Notes: generated by a model from the letters alone, not told the origin. A stretch of 64,000 nt of DNA from Acidobacteriota bacterium (GCA_947467605.1 CANIII010000006.1:62001-126000), one strand, 5' to 3'; positions 49,775 to 60,756 are shown, counted from the first letter of the stretch. A program made the numbers and translations.

Positions 49775-49809
49775 TGGAGGTCCCCCCGGGCTAAAGCCCG
49801 GGGGCTCCA
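49775..49809. repeat. GC-rich REP-like palindrome, copy 3
   Basis: Arms 49782-49791 and 49796-49805 pair with one mismatch around a TAAA loop; outer GGAG/CTCC pairs extend the stem. The core GGGCTAAAGCCC is a close variant of the core in copies 1 and 2. It lies between the EF-G paralogue and mltB (both minus strand), so the mltB start region follows it. Confidence 0.8.
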
Positions 49810-49820
49810 CCAGCGTGTTT

Positions 49821-51920
49821 CTACTCGTCGTCCTCGGGCTTGATTTCGCCTCGCTCGGCCTTCGACGAGGCGATGATCTTGCTGAGCAGATGCGCGGGGA
49901 CCTCCGCATAGTGCGAAAACTCCATGTGGTACGCGCCACGTCCGCCCGTGTGTGAGGTGAGCTGTTGCTCGTAGGTCAGCATCTCGGCCATCGGCACTTC
50001 GGCCTTGATGACGGTCGACGAGCCTTTGGCGTCCATGCCGGCGATGCGACCGCGCCGGCCGTTGAGGTCGCCCATGAGGTCGCCGGCGTATTCCGACGGT
50101 GTATAGACCTCGACCTGCATCACCGGCTCGAGCAGCGTGGGTTTGCAGCGCGTCATGGCATCGCGGAAGGCGAGACGGCCCGCCATGCGGAATGACATCT
50201 CATTCGAGTCGACATCGTGGTACGACCCGTCGAACACCGTGACGCGGAAGTCGACCATGGGATAGCCGGCGAGAAACCCGCGCACGCGCGTGTCCTGAAT
50301 ACCCTTCTCGATCGCCGGCACGAACCCTCGGGGAATCGCACCGCCGAAGATGTCGTTGACGAACTCGAAGTCTGAGCCTCTCGGCAGCGGCTCCACGCGG
50401 ATCTTGCAGTCGCCGAACTGCCCATGGCCACCGGTCTGCTTTTTGTGCCGGCCGTGCGCCTCGGTCTTGGCGGTAATGGTCTCGCGATAGGGAATGGTCG
50501 GCGGCCTCAGCGTGACGTCCACGCCGAACCGGCGTTTCAGTTTTGCGACGGTGACCTCGATGTGCAGCTGCCCCTGCCCGGAGAGCAGTAGATCGTGCGT
50601 CTGCGCGTCGCGCGTCCAGGTGATCGACGGATCCTCTTCGATCAGTCGATGCATGGATTGCCCGAGTTTGTCTTCGTCGCCGCGCGTCTTTGGCACAATC
50701 GCGTAGGAGAGCACGGGCTCCGGGAACGCGATGCCGGGCACGGTGAAATTCGCCTTCTTGTCTCCGAGCGTGTCACCCGTGTGCGTGTCCTTCAGCTTGG
50801 CCACGGCACCGAGATCGCCCGCGTGCACTTCAGCGATGTCGGTCTGGGTCTTGCCTTCGAGCAGAAGCAGATGACCGAGTCTCTCGTCTGCATCGCGCGA
50901 GAGATTGCGCACGGTCGTATCCGACTTCAATATGCCCGACACGACGCGGAACAGCGTGATGCGTCCGGCGAACGGATCCGCAATCGACTTCCACACCCAC
51001 GCGATCGCGGGGGCGGTGTTGTCGGCGGGCAGCGTCGCCGGCTCACCCTTACTATCGACCCCGGGAAATGCGCGGTCCACGGGCGAAGGCAGGTAGTCGA
51101 TGATCGCGTCGGCGAGGCACTGCGCGCCGATGTTATGCAGGCCAGACGTGCAGCAGACGGGGAAGATCTTCCCGGCGCGAATCGCGCGCGTGAGGCCATC
51201 AACGAGTTCGGCCTGCGTGAGTGTGCCGTTGGCGAAGAAGTTCTCCATCAGCAGCTCGTCCGCCTCGGCGACGGCTTCGAGCATCGTCTCGCGTGCTTCG
51301 GCCGCGGCAGCTGCCAACTCAGCCGGGATCTCACCTTCAGACGACTTGCCGCTGTCATCGGCCGCGAACGTATAGGCGCGCATGTTGATGAGGTCGATCA
51401 CGCCTTTGAAGTCTTTCTCTTCGCCGATCGGCAGATGGATCAGGACGCACGTGCGCCCCAGGTGATCGTGAATCGACTCGAGCGCACGCGCGATGCTCGC
51501 GCGTTCGCGATCAAGGCGATTGACGACCAGGAGGCGCGGCAGTGCGCCTTCCGCCGCGGTGGCCCAGACCTTCTCGGTCGACACCTGTACGCCGCTCACG
51601 GCGTCCACGACGACGAGCGCGCAGTCGGCGGCACGCAGCGCCGCACGTGCATCGCCAAGAAAATTGCCCATGCCCGGTGTGTCGATGAAATTGATTTTGT
51701 GTTTGCGCCACTCGATGTGGGCCAGTGCTGCGGAGAGGGTGTGCTTGCGGTGGATCTCTTCGTCGTCGTAGTCGGTGATCGTTGAGCCGTCGTCGACTTT
51801 CCCGAATCTGTTTATTGCCCCGGCGTCGAATAACAGGGCGGAAACCAGCTGTGTCTTACCCGATCCGGAATGCCCGACGACCGCGACATTCCGGAGTGCT
51901 GCAGCATCGTAGACCTTCAT
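49821..51920 (-). CDS. EF-G-like GTPase paralogue (EF-G2 type) with degenerate G motifs
   Basis: 699 residues with all five EF-G domains, including the domain IV tip [13 protein letters not shown]. The GTPase motifs depart from the canonical copy: G1 is GHSGSGKT (residues 16-23), G2 reads KHTLSAA, G3 is DTPGMGNF with Met84 where the catalytic His should be, G4 is NRLD. Paralogues of this type in mycobacteria bind guanine nucleotides but lack ribosome-stimulated GTPase activity. A strong AGGAGG precedes the ATG. Stands alone; role unknown, possibly ribosome-associated under stress. Confidence 0.88.
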   Translation of the reverse strand: MKVYDAAALRNVAVVGHSGSGKTQLVSALLFDAGAINRFGKVDDGSTITDYDDEEIHRKHTLSAALAHIEWRKHKINFIDTPGMGNFLGDARAALRAADCALVVVDAVSGVQVSTEKVWATAAEGALPRLLVVNRLDRERASIARALESIHDHLGRTCVLIHLPIGEEKDFKGVIDLINMRAYTFAADDSGKSSEGEIPAELAAAAAEARETMLEAVAEADELLMENFFANGTLTQAELVDGLTRAIRAGKIFPVCCTSGLHNIGAQCLADAIIDYLPSPVDRAFPGVDSKGEPATLPADNTAPAIAWVWKSIADPFAGRITLFRVVSGILKSDTTVRNLSRDADERLGHLLLLEGKTQTDIAEVHAGDLGAVAKLKDTHTGDTLGDKKANFTVPGIAFPEPVLSYAIVPKTRGDEDKLGQSMHRLIEEDPSITWTRDAQTHDLLLSGQGQLHIEVTVAKLKRRFGVDVTLRPPTIPYRETITAKTEAHGRHKKQTGGHGQFGDCKIRVEPLPRGSDFEFVNDIFGGAIPRGFVPAIEKGIQDTRVRGFLAGYPMVDFRVTVFDGSYHDVDSNEMSFRMAGRLAFRDAMTRCKPTLLEPVMQVEVYTPSEYAGDLMGDLNGRRGRIAGMDAKGSSTVIKAEVPMAEMLTYEQQLTSHTGGRGAYHMEFSHYAEVPAHLLSKIIASSKAERGEIKPEDDE

Positions 51921-51964
51921 ATCGATACCCTCCTATTAAGGGCATCATACGCCTCCCATCGATC

Positions 51965-52175
51965 GATGAATGTGGCAATCGGAAATCGCGAATCGGGTAT
52001 CGCGAATCGGGGAGTCGGGAATCGGCAGATCGCCAATCGGGAATCTGGAATCGAAAGTCCGATGGTGTGGGTCGCCGGGAATCCGGCAGTTGTTCTCCAG
52101 CACTTCCGATCCCCGATTTGCGATTACCCGATGTTCAGATTGTCGATTACAGATTCAGCAATTGATCGATTATCG
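51965..52175. repeat. Region of degenerate AATCGGGA-type repeats in mirrored orientation
   Basis: The left half (51976-52060) repeats AATCGGGA/AATCGCG about every 8-12 bp; the right half (52110-52170) carries the reverse-complement units (TCCCCGAT, TTGCGATTAC, ATTGTCGATTAC). The whole can fold as a long imperfect cruciform. No gene is supported. It lies after the ABC operon and before the EF-G paralogue promoter (both minus strand). Confidence 0.6.
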
Positions 52176-52185
52176 ACGCGTTGCG

Positions 52186-53457
52186 CTATTCGTAGCGCAG
52201 CGCGTCGATCGGGTCCATGCGGGAGGCGCGGATGGCGGGGACCATGCCGAAGAAGATGCCGACGCTGGCCGAGAAGCCGATGCCGATGGCGAACGACCAC
52301 CAGGGCAGGGAGATGGGGAAGCCGCTGAGCCAGTGCACCGTGTAACCGATGCCGGCGCCGAAGGCGATGCCGATGAGGCCGCCGAGCGATGTGAGAAACG
52401 CCGCTTCGAACAGGAACTGCCAGAGCACCTCAACACGGCGCGCACCGAGCGCCTTGCGGACGCCGATCTCGCGCGTGCGCTCGGTGACCGAGATCGTCAT
52501 GATGCTCATCACGCCGATACCGCCGACCATGAGGGCGATGGACGAGAGCACGACGAGCGCCAGGAATGCGGCGGAACTGATCTGATCCCACACCTTCAGG
52601 ATCGCGTCGGACGTGATCATGTCGAAGTCATTCGGTTCGTCGAGGCGCAGGCCGTGGCGGATGCGCATGACGTTTTCGACTTCCTTCATGGCCACCGCAC
52701 GGTCGACGCCTTCACGCGGCATGGCACCGATCATGATCGGCCGGAACTCGCCGCGGCCGAAGTTCGTGGCCCTCAGGCCGAACTGTTTCTGATAGGCCGT
52801 CTGCGGGATGACGATGAAGTCGTCCTGGCCGCCACCAAAGCCGGTGGAGGGGCGCGGCGCGGCGACGCCGATGACCTCGTACGGAATCAGCCCGAGCCGT
52901 ACTTCTTTGCCGATCGGATCGGCGTTCGGGAAGAGCGCCGTGTACGGCGTCTGACCCAACACGATCACGCGGCGGCTATGCTGCACCTCGGGTTGCGTGA
53001 AGTAGCGGCCCATGGCGACGTCAATGTTGGCGAGCCGCACGTAGCGCTCGGTCGTGCCTAGTGTCAACAACTGCTTGGTGCGCGCGCTCTTGTAGTACAC
53101 GCGCTCGCGTGTGCCGCCCTGGCCCAGCATGATGTCGACGACGCCGATCGACGGCGCATCACGCTCAATGGCCGCTGCGTCGTCCGGCGTGAGGTTCGGC
53201 CGCTTCATGAGTTCCTGAAACGTCTTGCCGCCGGCGAAGCTGAGGCCCGAGAACTTCGAGATGTAGACGACATCCGGGCCAATGGACTTGATCGAGTCTT
53301 TGAAGTTCTCGTCGAAGCCGCGAATGAGCGACGTCATGCCGACGATCGACGTGATGCCTATGACGATACCAAGGATGGTCAGGAACGACCGCATCTTGTT
53401 GCCGCGGACTGTCTCCCAGGACATCCGCACGATTTCCACAAACAGACCGCTGCGCAT
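52186..53457 (-). CDS. MacB/FtsX-type ABC transporter permease 2
   Basis: 423 residues. One N-terminal membrane helix (FLTILGIVIGITSIVGMTSL), a large periplasmic MacB_PCD-type domain (~200 residues), and three C-terminal helices preceded by ERTREIGVRKALGARRVEVL, the FtsX signature. There is no ATPase domain. Paralogue of the gene upstream (53490-54713), 32 bp away. Pairs of such permeases usually form a heterodimer powered by a separate ATPase. Substrate not predictable. Confidence 0.9.
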   Translation of the reverse strand: MRSGLFVEIVRMSWETVRGNKMRSFLTILGIVIGITSIVGMTSLIRGFDENFKDSIKSIGPDVVYISKFSGLSFAGGKTFQELMKRPNLTPDDAAAIERDAPSIGVVDIMLGQGGTRERVYYKSARTKQLLTLGTTERYVRLANIDVAMGRYFTQPEVQHSRRVIVLGQTPYTALFPNADPIGKEVRLGLIPYEVIGVAAPRPSTGFGGGQDDFIVIPQTAYQKQFGLRATNFGRGEFRPIMIGAMPREGVDRAVAMKEVENVMRIRHGLRLDEPNDFDMITSDAILKVWDQISSAAFLALVVLSSIALMVGGIGVMSIMTISVTERTREIGVRKALGARRVEVLWQFLFEAAFLTSLGGLIGIAFGAGIGYTVHWLSGFPISLPWWSFAIGIGFSASVGIFFGMVPAIRASRMDPIDALRYE

Positions 53458-53489
53458 CTATTTATCCAACCTCTGCGCTTCGCGCATCG

Positions 53490-54713
<1,224 letters not shown>

Positions 54714-54715
54714 GT

Positions 54716-56053
54716 CTATTTCTTTTCGGGTGTGGTGGTGTTGGGCGCCGCGACCTTGACCAGATCGCCGTCCTTCATGCCACGCACCGAGGCGAATGGC
54801 CCGGTGATGACTTCGTCACCGTCCTTGATGCCCGTCAGCACTTCGAAGAACTTGTCGCCGGCGATGCCAACCTTGAGCGGCATGAAGACGGACTTGCCGT
54901 CTTTGATCACGAAGACGCCTTCAATTTCCTTGCGCGTCTGGCCCGGCTTCAATTCCGTGATGGCCGCCGAGCGGCGGGCGGACGGGCTCTTCGTTGGATC
55001 GACCGGCTCACGGACGATCGTGCCGCTCGCGTCGAGCACCATCTCGCGGACCGTCGTCGCCTGGATCGGCACCGCGATCGCTTTCTCGCGCGTGGCCGTC
55101 GTGATCTCCGCCGTGCACGTAAAGCCCGGTCGCACCTCGGGAATAGTCTCTTCGAGCTGCACGACCACCTTGAAGTTCGTCGCGCGCGTCGTCGCGCCGG
55201 CGGTCGCGATCGGGCTGTTGCCGACCTCGGTCACCTTGGCGCGGAAGGACCTGTCGGGGAACGCGTCGATCTTGATCTTCGCCGCCTGACCGACCGTGAC
55301 GTTCGGGATGTCCGTTTCGTCCACTTCGACTTCGGCTTCGATCACCGACATGTCGGCGATCGTGAGGAGCACGGTGCCGGCGTTGTTCATCGTGCCGACC
55401 ACGACGGTTTCACCTTCTTCGATATTGCGCTTGGTGACGATGCCCGCGATCGGCGAGACGAGGCGGACCTTGTTGAGATCGTATTTCGCGGTCTCGAGAT
55501 TCGCTTGATCGTTCTTGAGTCGGGTCTCGGCGGTCATGATGCGCTGCGCGATTTCTGTGAGCTGCGAGTTCGTGCTGTTGACCTGGGCCTGCGCGTTGTC
55601 CATGTCGGCCTTGGTGATCAGGCCGTTCTTGAACAGCTCGCTCGTACGGCGCAGGCTCTCCATCTGGTTCTTGAGCGTGATGTTGACCGTGTCCCGGTTC
55701 TTCTTCGTTTCTTCAATCGACGAGCGCGAGGCCGCGAGGCTGGCTTCGCGGCTGTCGACCGCCGTCTGCAGGTTGCGCGGATCGATCTGCAGCAGGAACT
55801 GGCCCTGCTTGACCGTGTCGCCCTCGTTGACGTTCAAGCCGACGACCTTGCCCATCGTCTCGGCGCTGATGTTGACCGAGCGCTTCGGCTGGATCTTGCC
55901 GCTGGCTGAGACGATGGCCTGCAGGTCACGCCGCTGGATCTTCTCGACGGTGACCTCCGTGCCCGTTTCTTTCTTGAATGCGATGTTGGCGTATGCGATC
56001 GCCCCGAGTAGTGCGATGACTCCGACGGCGATGAAGATCTTCTTGCGGTTCAT
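54716..56053 (-). CDS. MacA/HlyD-type periplasmic adaptor protein
   Basis: 445 residues. Single N-terminal membrane anchor (IFIAVGVIALLGAIAYANIA). Lipoyl-like half-motifs GKVVGLNVNEGDTVKQGQ and RLVSPIAGIVTKRNIEEGE flank a long helical hairpin (about residues 100-200), then beta-barrel and membrane-proximal domains. Couples an inner-membrane pump to an outer-membrane channel. Seven bp after the Yip1 gene. No outer-membrane TolC-type gene is in the window. Confidence 0.92.
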   Translation of the reverse strand: MNRKKIFIAVGVIALLGAIAYANIAFKKETGTEVTVEKIQRRDLQAIVSASGKIQPKRSVNISAETMGKVVGLNVNEGDTVKQGQFLLQIDPRNLQTAVDSREASLAASRSSIEETKKNRDTVNITLKNQMESLRRTSELFKNGLITKADMDNAQAQVNSTNSQLTEIAQRIMTAETRLKNDQANLETAKYDLNKVRLVSPIAGIVTKRNIEEGETVVVGTMNNAGTVLLTIADMSVIEAEVEVDETDIPNVTVGQAAKIKIDAFPDRSFRAKVTEVGNSPIATAGATTRATNFKVVVQLEETIPEVRPGFTCTAEITTATREKAIAVPIQATTVREMVLDASGTIVREPVDPTKSPSARRSAAITELKPGQTRKEIEGVFVIKDGKSVFMPLKVGIAGDKFFEVLTGIKDGDEVITGPFASVRGMKDGDLVKVAAPNTTTPEKK

Positions 56054-56059
56054 GCGGGT

Positions 56060-56785
56060 TCAGCCTTTACGAAGGAAGTACGAGAAACAGACGGCGATGA
56101 TTGCGTAGACGACAAAGAGGCCCGTCGCGATGTTGGAAGTCTTGCGTTTGTAGAGCACGCCGAGCCCGATCGACAGCGTGAGAATCCACCAGATGGTGAA
56201 GACGTCAACGGCGCCCGCGATGTTGGCCGCGAAGCTTCGCTCGGGCAGCATCGGCAGCAGCATGCCGAGGTTTGCGACACTCGTGCTGATCGAACCCTTG
56301 ATGAAGTTCATGATGCCGCCGAAGACGGCGCCGAGGCCGGTGACCATCATCGCGTGAGACGCGATGGCCATGACTTGTTTGAATTCCGCGGTGCCGCCCA
56401 TGATGGCGTTGAAGACCGCGTAGAGAATGCCCGACACGATGAGGATCATGATCGGGAAGCCGATGAACGTCCCGACAAACGATGTGTAGACCGCGTATTT
56501 CTGGCGGGTCACCATCGTGTCGTGCATCTGGTCGGTCACCGTCACGCCGAACTTCTCCATCTGCTGCTCTTGGAAGTCGACCGCGGCGGCCCGGCCGCTT
56601 TCCGTGAGGTTCATGGCCGCCTGAGACGCGCCGGCCAGGAACGCGACAAGTGCAAGCACCCCAATCGTCTTCGGGCTGCGCACCACGGCTTCGAACGTTG
56701 CCTTCGGCGACATGATGATGCCGATGGCTCGGGCGAACAGGCCGGGTTCGGGCGAAATGGGCTCGGTGACGACAGCGTCTGTCAT
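56060..56785 (-). CDS. Yip1-family integral membrane protein
   Basis: 241 residues from the ATG at 56785 (GGAGAG upstream; a longer start at 56848 is less likely). Five membrane segments in Yip1 arrangement: cytoplasmic FARAIGIIMSPKATFEAVVR, then helices beginning IGVLALVAFLAG, FVGTFIGFPIMIL and so on. Yip1-domain proteins are common in acidobacteria beside efflux-type operons; function unknown. First gene of the adaptor-permease operon. Confidence 0.8.
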   Translation of the reverse strand: MTDAVVTEPISPEPGLFARAIGIIMSPKATFEAVVRSPKTIGVLALVAFLAGASQAAMNLTESGRAAAVDFQEQQMEKFGVTVTDQMHDTMVTRQKYAVYTSFVGTFIGFPIMILIVSGILYAVFNAIMGGTAEFKQVMAIASHAMMVTGLGAVFGGIMNFIKGSISTSVANLGMLLPMLPERSFAANIAGAVDVFTIWWILTLSIGLGVLYKRKTSNIATGLFVVYAIIAVCFSYFLRKG

Positions 56786-56913
56786 GGGACTCTCCAGGGT
56801 CCGGCATCCACAACTGGACACCGCGCTCAATTGTACTGTCGCGGACATTTACGTGTATTCAGGGGGCCAAGGTTCCGGGTTTGGGCCTGTCGGGCTGCTA
56901 TAAGCTCGAAACC

Positions 56914-57888
56914 ATGCGATTCAGCGTTGTCTGTCTGCTCGCCGCGGCCGTCCTCGCCCCGGCTCTGGCATCTGCCCAACAACCCATCGAGTCGGTCGGC
57001 GGCCGCGCCCTGGGCATGGGTGGCGCCTTTGTCGCGGTGGCAGACGACGCCTCGGCGACCTATTGGAACGCGGCAGGCCTGGCCACTGGAGGACCGGCGG
57101 CAGCGACAATTGGGTGGGCCGACTTTCGAACTGGTAATCAGGCCGGCGATCCGGCCGTGGGCCAGACGCGCCGACACTCCTACTTTTCGAGCCTCGGCAC
57201 CCTGCCGCTCGGGCTGTCAATCGCACGGATCAGCGACACCCGCGTCACCGCCGTGACGGGCGTCACCGCCCGCACCGAAACCCTGGCCACGAGTCAGTAC
57301 GGCATCAACCTTCTGCAGACTCTGATCCAGGGACTCGTTGTCGGCGCCAACCTCAAGCTCGTGCGCGGCACCGTCTCCGAGGCCACTGGCACGGCCGTTT
57401 CCGCGTCGTCGCTCTTCTCGGACGCCACAGAAACGTCATCGCATTCGTCGAACGCGTTCGACCTGGATCTGAGCGTGATGGCCGACCTCAAGCCGGTCCG
57501 GATTGGGGTCGTGATGAAAAATTTGCGACAGCCGGGCTTTACAAACGTGGCAGGAATTGCGACACGATTGCCGCGCGAAGTGCGCGGTGGTGTGTCGGTG
57601 ACTCCGCGCGATGGCGTGACTCTTGCTCTAGACATGGATCTGGACACGGTCGACCTGTGGGACGGTCCGCGTCGGATGATTGCCATGGGCGGCGAATACC
57701 GCCTGAGCGCAAAGTTGGTTGGGCGCGCGGGGATGCGTTGGAATCTGAAAGACGACACCCGCCGCATGATCTACACCGCGGGCACGAGTGTGCGTGTGAG
57801 CAAGAGCCTCTGGCTCGATGCGCACTACACCCAGGGCGACATCACGCGCGATCGAGGATTTGGCGCCGCGTTGCGCGCCGGGTTCTAG
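56914..57888 (+). CDS. Outer-membrane beta-barrel protein, PorV/FadL-like
   Basis: 324 residues from the ATG at 56914; TATAAG lies 9 bp upstream as a -10-like element. Signal peptide ends LASAQQ. The start of the mature protein, GGRALGMGGAFVAVADDASATYWNAAGLA, is the hallmark of PorV/PorQ and OMPP1/FadL-like barrels. Alternating amphipathic strands follow and the protein ends in Phe (GFGAALRAGF), as expected for BAM-assembled barrels. Encoded just ahead of pilB but with its own apparent promoter. Confidence 0.82.
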   Translation: MRFSVVCLLAAAVLAPALASAQQPIESVGGRALGMGGAFVAVADDASATYWNAAGLATGGPAAATIGWADFRTGNQAGDPAVGQTRRHSYFSSLGTLPLGLSIARISDTRVTAVTGVTARTETLATSQYGINLLQTLIQGLVVGANLKLVRGTVSEATGTAVSASSLFSDATETSSHSSNAFDLDLSVMADLKPVRIGVVMKNLRQPGFTNVAGIATRLPREVRGGVSVTPRDGVTLALDMDLDTVDLWDGPRRMIAMGGEYRLSAKLVGRAGMRWNLKDDTRRMIYTAGTSVRVSKSLWLDAHYTQGDITRDRGFGAALRAGF

Positions 57889-57925
57889 TACCACGCCCTG
57901 CAGGGCATGCCATGTCCCTACACAC

Positions 57926-59659
57926 ATGGCCGTCCGTCTCGGGGAACTTCTGCTTCGTGAAAACCGCATCAGCGCGCCGCAACTGCAGGAGGCGCTGACC
58001 TACCAACGTACGAAGGGCGGACGGCTGGGCTCGGCGCTGGTCTCGCTCGGGTTTGTGGGCGATGAAGACATCACGGCGATTCTGGCGCGTCAGTACGGGG
58101 TTCCCGCCATCACGCTGGGTCAATTCGAACTTGATCCCGCGGTGGTCCGGCTGATTCCGGCCGACACGGCCACGAAGTACCAGGTCATTCCGGTCGCGCG
58201 CAACGGCACCACGCTGACGCTGGCGATGACCGATCCGACCAACGTGTTCGCGATGGACGACATCAAGTTCTTGTCGGGCCTGCACGTCGAGCCGGTCGTG
58301 GCCACCGAAGCGGCTGTTCGCGATGCGATCGCCAAGTACTACGCTCGGCCCGGTGTGAACGGCAAGGGCGCGTCGGATCTGGTGTCGAAGGCGCTCGAAG
58401 ACCTGCCGGCCGCCAGCGCCGAAGAGTTGCAAGTGCTCGCTGACGCCGAGGAGATTGACGCGGCGGCACTGGAGCGCGAGAGCGGCGACGCGCCGATCGT
58501 GCGGCTGGTCAACGCGTTGATGCTCTCGGCGATTCAGCGTGGCGCCAGTGATATTCACGTGGAGCCCTACGAGCGGGAGATGCGCATCCGCTTCCGCATT
58601 GATGGCGTGCTCCAGGTCATCATGGCGCCACCGCTCAAGCACCGCGACGCGATCATTTCGCGCATCAAGATCATGGCGCGCCTCGACATCGCGGAAAAAC
58701 GGATGCCGCAGGACGGACGCATCAAGTCGCGCTTTAACGATCATGGCCAACTGCGCGAGATCGATTTTCGCGTGTCGGTGCTGCCGACGCTGTTTGGCGA
58801 AAAGATCGTGCTGCGACTTCTCGATCGCGACAACCTGCGGCTCGACATGACCAAGCTCGGCTTTGACGCGCCGGCGCTGGCCAAGTTCGAAGCCGCGATT
58901 CGTCGCCCCTGGGGCATGGTGCTCGTGACCGGCCCGACCGGATCAGGCAAGACCAACACGTTGTACTCGTCCATCTCCCGGTTGAATCAGCCCGGCGTGA
59001 ACATCATCACGGCCGAAGACCCGGTGGAGTTCAATCTGCCTGGCATTAATCAAGTGCACGTGCGCGAGCAGATCGGGCTGACCTTTGCGGCGGCCCTGCG
59101 TTCGTTCCTGCGGCAGGATCCCAACGTCATCCTCGTCGGTGAGATTCGGGATGTCGAGACGGCGGCCATAGCGGTGAAAGCCGCGCTGACCGGCCACCTG
59201 GTGCTCTCAACGCTCCACACCAATGACGCGCCGACGACCGTGAACCGACTCGTCAACATGGGCATCGAGCCATTTCTCGTCGCGAATTCCGTCAACCTCG
59301 TCTGTGCACAACGCCTGGTGCGCCGCATTTGCGAGAGCTGTCGAGAACCCCAGCCGTCAGCTCGCGATGCCGCCATCGCGGCCGGGCTTGATCCTGCGGT
59401 CGCCGTGACCACGCGCTTCATGCACGGTCGCGGTTGCGAGCGGTGCGGCCACACGGGCTATCGCGGCCGCGTCGGCCTGTTTGAAGTGATGGAGATGACC
59501 GATGCGATGCGGCAACTCGTCCTCGACAACGGCTCGGCCATGGACCTTCGCCGCCAGGCGCTCGCTGACGGGATGGTCACGCTCAGACAAAACGGATTGC
59601 AGAAAGTGTGCGAAGGCATGACGACGGTCGACGAAGTCGTCAGAGAGACGGTGCATTGA
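57926..59659 (+). CDS. pilB: Type IV pilus assembly ATPase PilB
   Basis: 577 residues from the ATG at 57926. The N-terminal T2SSE_N-type domain (LLLRENRISAPQLQEAL, residues 8-150) precedes the ATPase core with Walker A GPTGSGKTNT, Asp box and Walker B VILVGEIRDVETA. The four-cysteine zinc region is CESCREP and CERCGHTGYRGR. PilB powers pilus extension. The stop overlaps pilT by one base. A GCCCTGCAGGGC palindrome (57895-57906) lies in the short gap before it. Confidence 0.95.
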   Translation: MAVRLGELLLRENRISAPQLQEALTYQRTKGGRLGSALVSLGFVGDEDITAILARQYGVPAITLGQFELDPAVVRLIPADTATKYQVIPVARNGTTLTLAMTDPTNVFAMDDIKFLSGLHVEPVVATEAAVRDAIAKYYARPGVNGKGASDLVSKALEDLPAASAEELQVLADAEEIDAAALERESGDAPIVRLVNALMLSAIQRGASDIHVEPYEREMRIRFRIDGVLQVIMAPPLKHRDAIISRIKIMARLDIAEKRMPQDGRIKSRFNDHGQLREIDFRVSVLPTLFGEKIVLRLLDRDNLRLDMTKLGFDAPALAKFEAAIRRPWGMVLVTGPTGSGKTNTLYSSISRLNQPGVNIITAEDPVEFNLPGINQVHVREQIGLTFAAALRSFLRQDPNVILVGEIRDVETAAIAVKAALTGHLVLSTLHTNDAPTTVNRLVNMGIEPFLVANSVNLVCAQRLVRRICESCREPQPSARDAAIAAGLDPAVAVTTRFMHGRGCERCGHTGYRGRVGLFEVMEMTDAMRQLVLDNGSAMDLRRQALADGMVTLRQNGLQKVCEGMTTVDEVVRETVH

Positions 59660-60756
59660 TGACACATCTGCCGGACCTGCTCAAACAGACATTCGATCTT
59701 GGCGGCAGCGACCTCCATCTGTCGATCGGCTCGCCACCGCAGGTCCGCGTGGACGGCCATCTCCGTCGCCTTGACGGGCCGGATCTGACTGCCGACGTGA
59801 CGAAATCCCTGGCGTATAGCGTGCTGACCGATCTTCAGAAGAAGCAGTTCGAAGAGACCTGGGAACTCGATCTCGCGTTTGGTTTACGCGGCGTCGGTCG
59901 GTTTCGGTGCAACGTGTTCAACCAGCGTGGTGCGGTCGGCGCCGTGTTTCGCTTGATTCCCGAGCGCATTCGCACGCTGGAAGAACTGGCGCTGCCGGCG
60001 GTCCTGGGGCAATTGGCGGATCGTCCGCGCGGGTTGGTCCTCGTCACAGGCCCGACCGGCAGCGGCAAGTCCACGACGCTCGCGGCGATGATTGATCGGA
60101 TCAATCAGGCGCGCCCGGCACACATCCTGACGATCGAAGATCCGATCGAGTATCTGCACTCGCACAAGCGCGCGCTCGTCAATCAGCGCGAGCTGCACGC
60201 CGATACGCGCGGGTTTACGGCGGCGCTTCGCGCGGCGCTGCGCGAGGATCCCGACGTCGTGCTGATCGGCGAAATGCGTGATCTCGAAACCATGGAAGCC
60301 GCGATGAAGCTGGCGGAAACGGGCCATCTGACGCTCGCGACGCTGCATACCAACTCGGCCGCGCAGACCGTGACGCGCATCATCGACGCGTTCCCCGCAC
60401 ATCAGCAATCGCAGATTCGGACACAGCTGTCCCTCGTGCTCGAGGGCATCGTCTGTCAGTCGCTGGTGCCGCGCGCGTCAGGGCAGGGCCGCGCGGCCGC
60501 ACTCGAGATCCTCATCGCGACTCCGGCGATTCGTAACCTCATTCGTGAAGACAAGATTCACCAGATCTACTCGTCGATGCAGGCGGGGCAGGAGAAGCTC
60601 GGCATGCAGACAATGAATCAATCGCTCGCGCGGCTGGTGGAGCGGCGCGTCATCACGCGCGAGCTCGCGCTCACCACGACCTCCAACAAAGACGAGTTGA
60701 TGACGATGCTGGTGCGGGCGGCCACGACACGCGCTGAAGCGGCGGGGGCGCGATGA
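59659..60756 (+). CDS. pilT: Type IV pilus retraction ATPase PilT
   Basis: 365 residues, ATG overlapping the pilB stop (TGATG). Walker A GPTGSGKSTTLA, Walker B VVLIGEMRDLETMEAAM, His box LATLHTNSAAQT and the PilT-specific C-terminal motif AIRNLIREDKIHQIYSSM. It disassembles the pilus for twitching motility and DNA uptake. Together with PilB it makes a complete extension/retraction pair. Ends in an ATGA overlap with pilC. Confidence 0.96.
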   Translation: MTHLPDLLKQTFDLGGSDLHLSIGSPPQVRVDGHLRRLDGPDLTADVTKSLAYSVLTDLQKKQFEETWELDLAFGLRGVGRFRCNVFNQRGAVGAVFRLIPERIRTLEELALPAVLGQLADRPRGLVLVTGPTGSGKSTTLAAMIDRINQARPAHILTIEDPIEYLHSHKRALVNQRELHADTRGFTAALRAALREDPDVVLIGEMRDLETMEAAMKLAETGHLTLATLHTNSAAQTVTRIIDAFPAHQQSQIRTQLSLVLEGIVCQSLVPRASGQGRAAALEILIATPAIRNLIREDKIHQIYSSMQAGQEKLGMQTMNQSLARLVERRVITRELALTTTSNKDELMTMLVRAATTRAEAAGAR

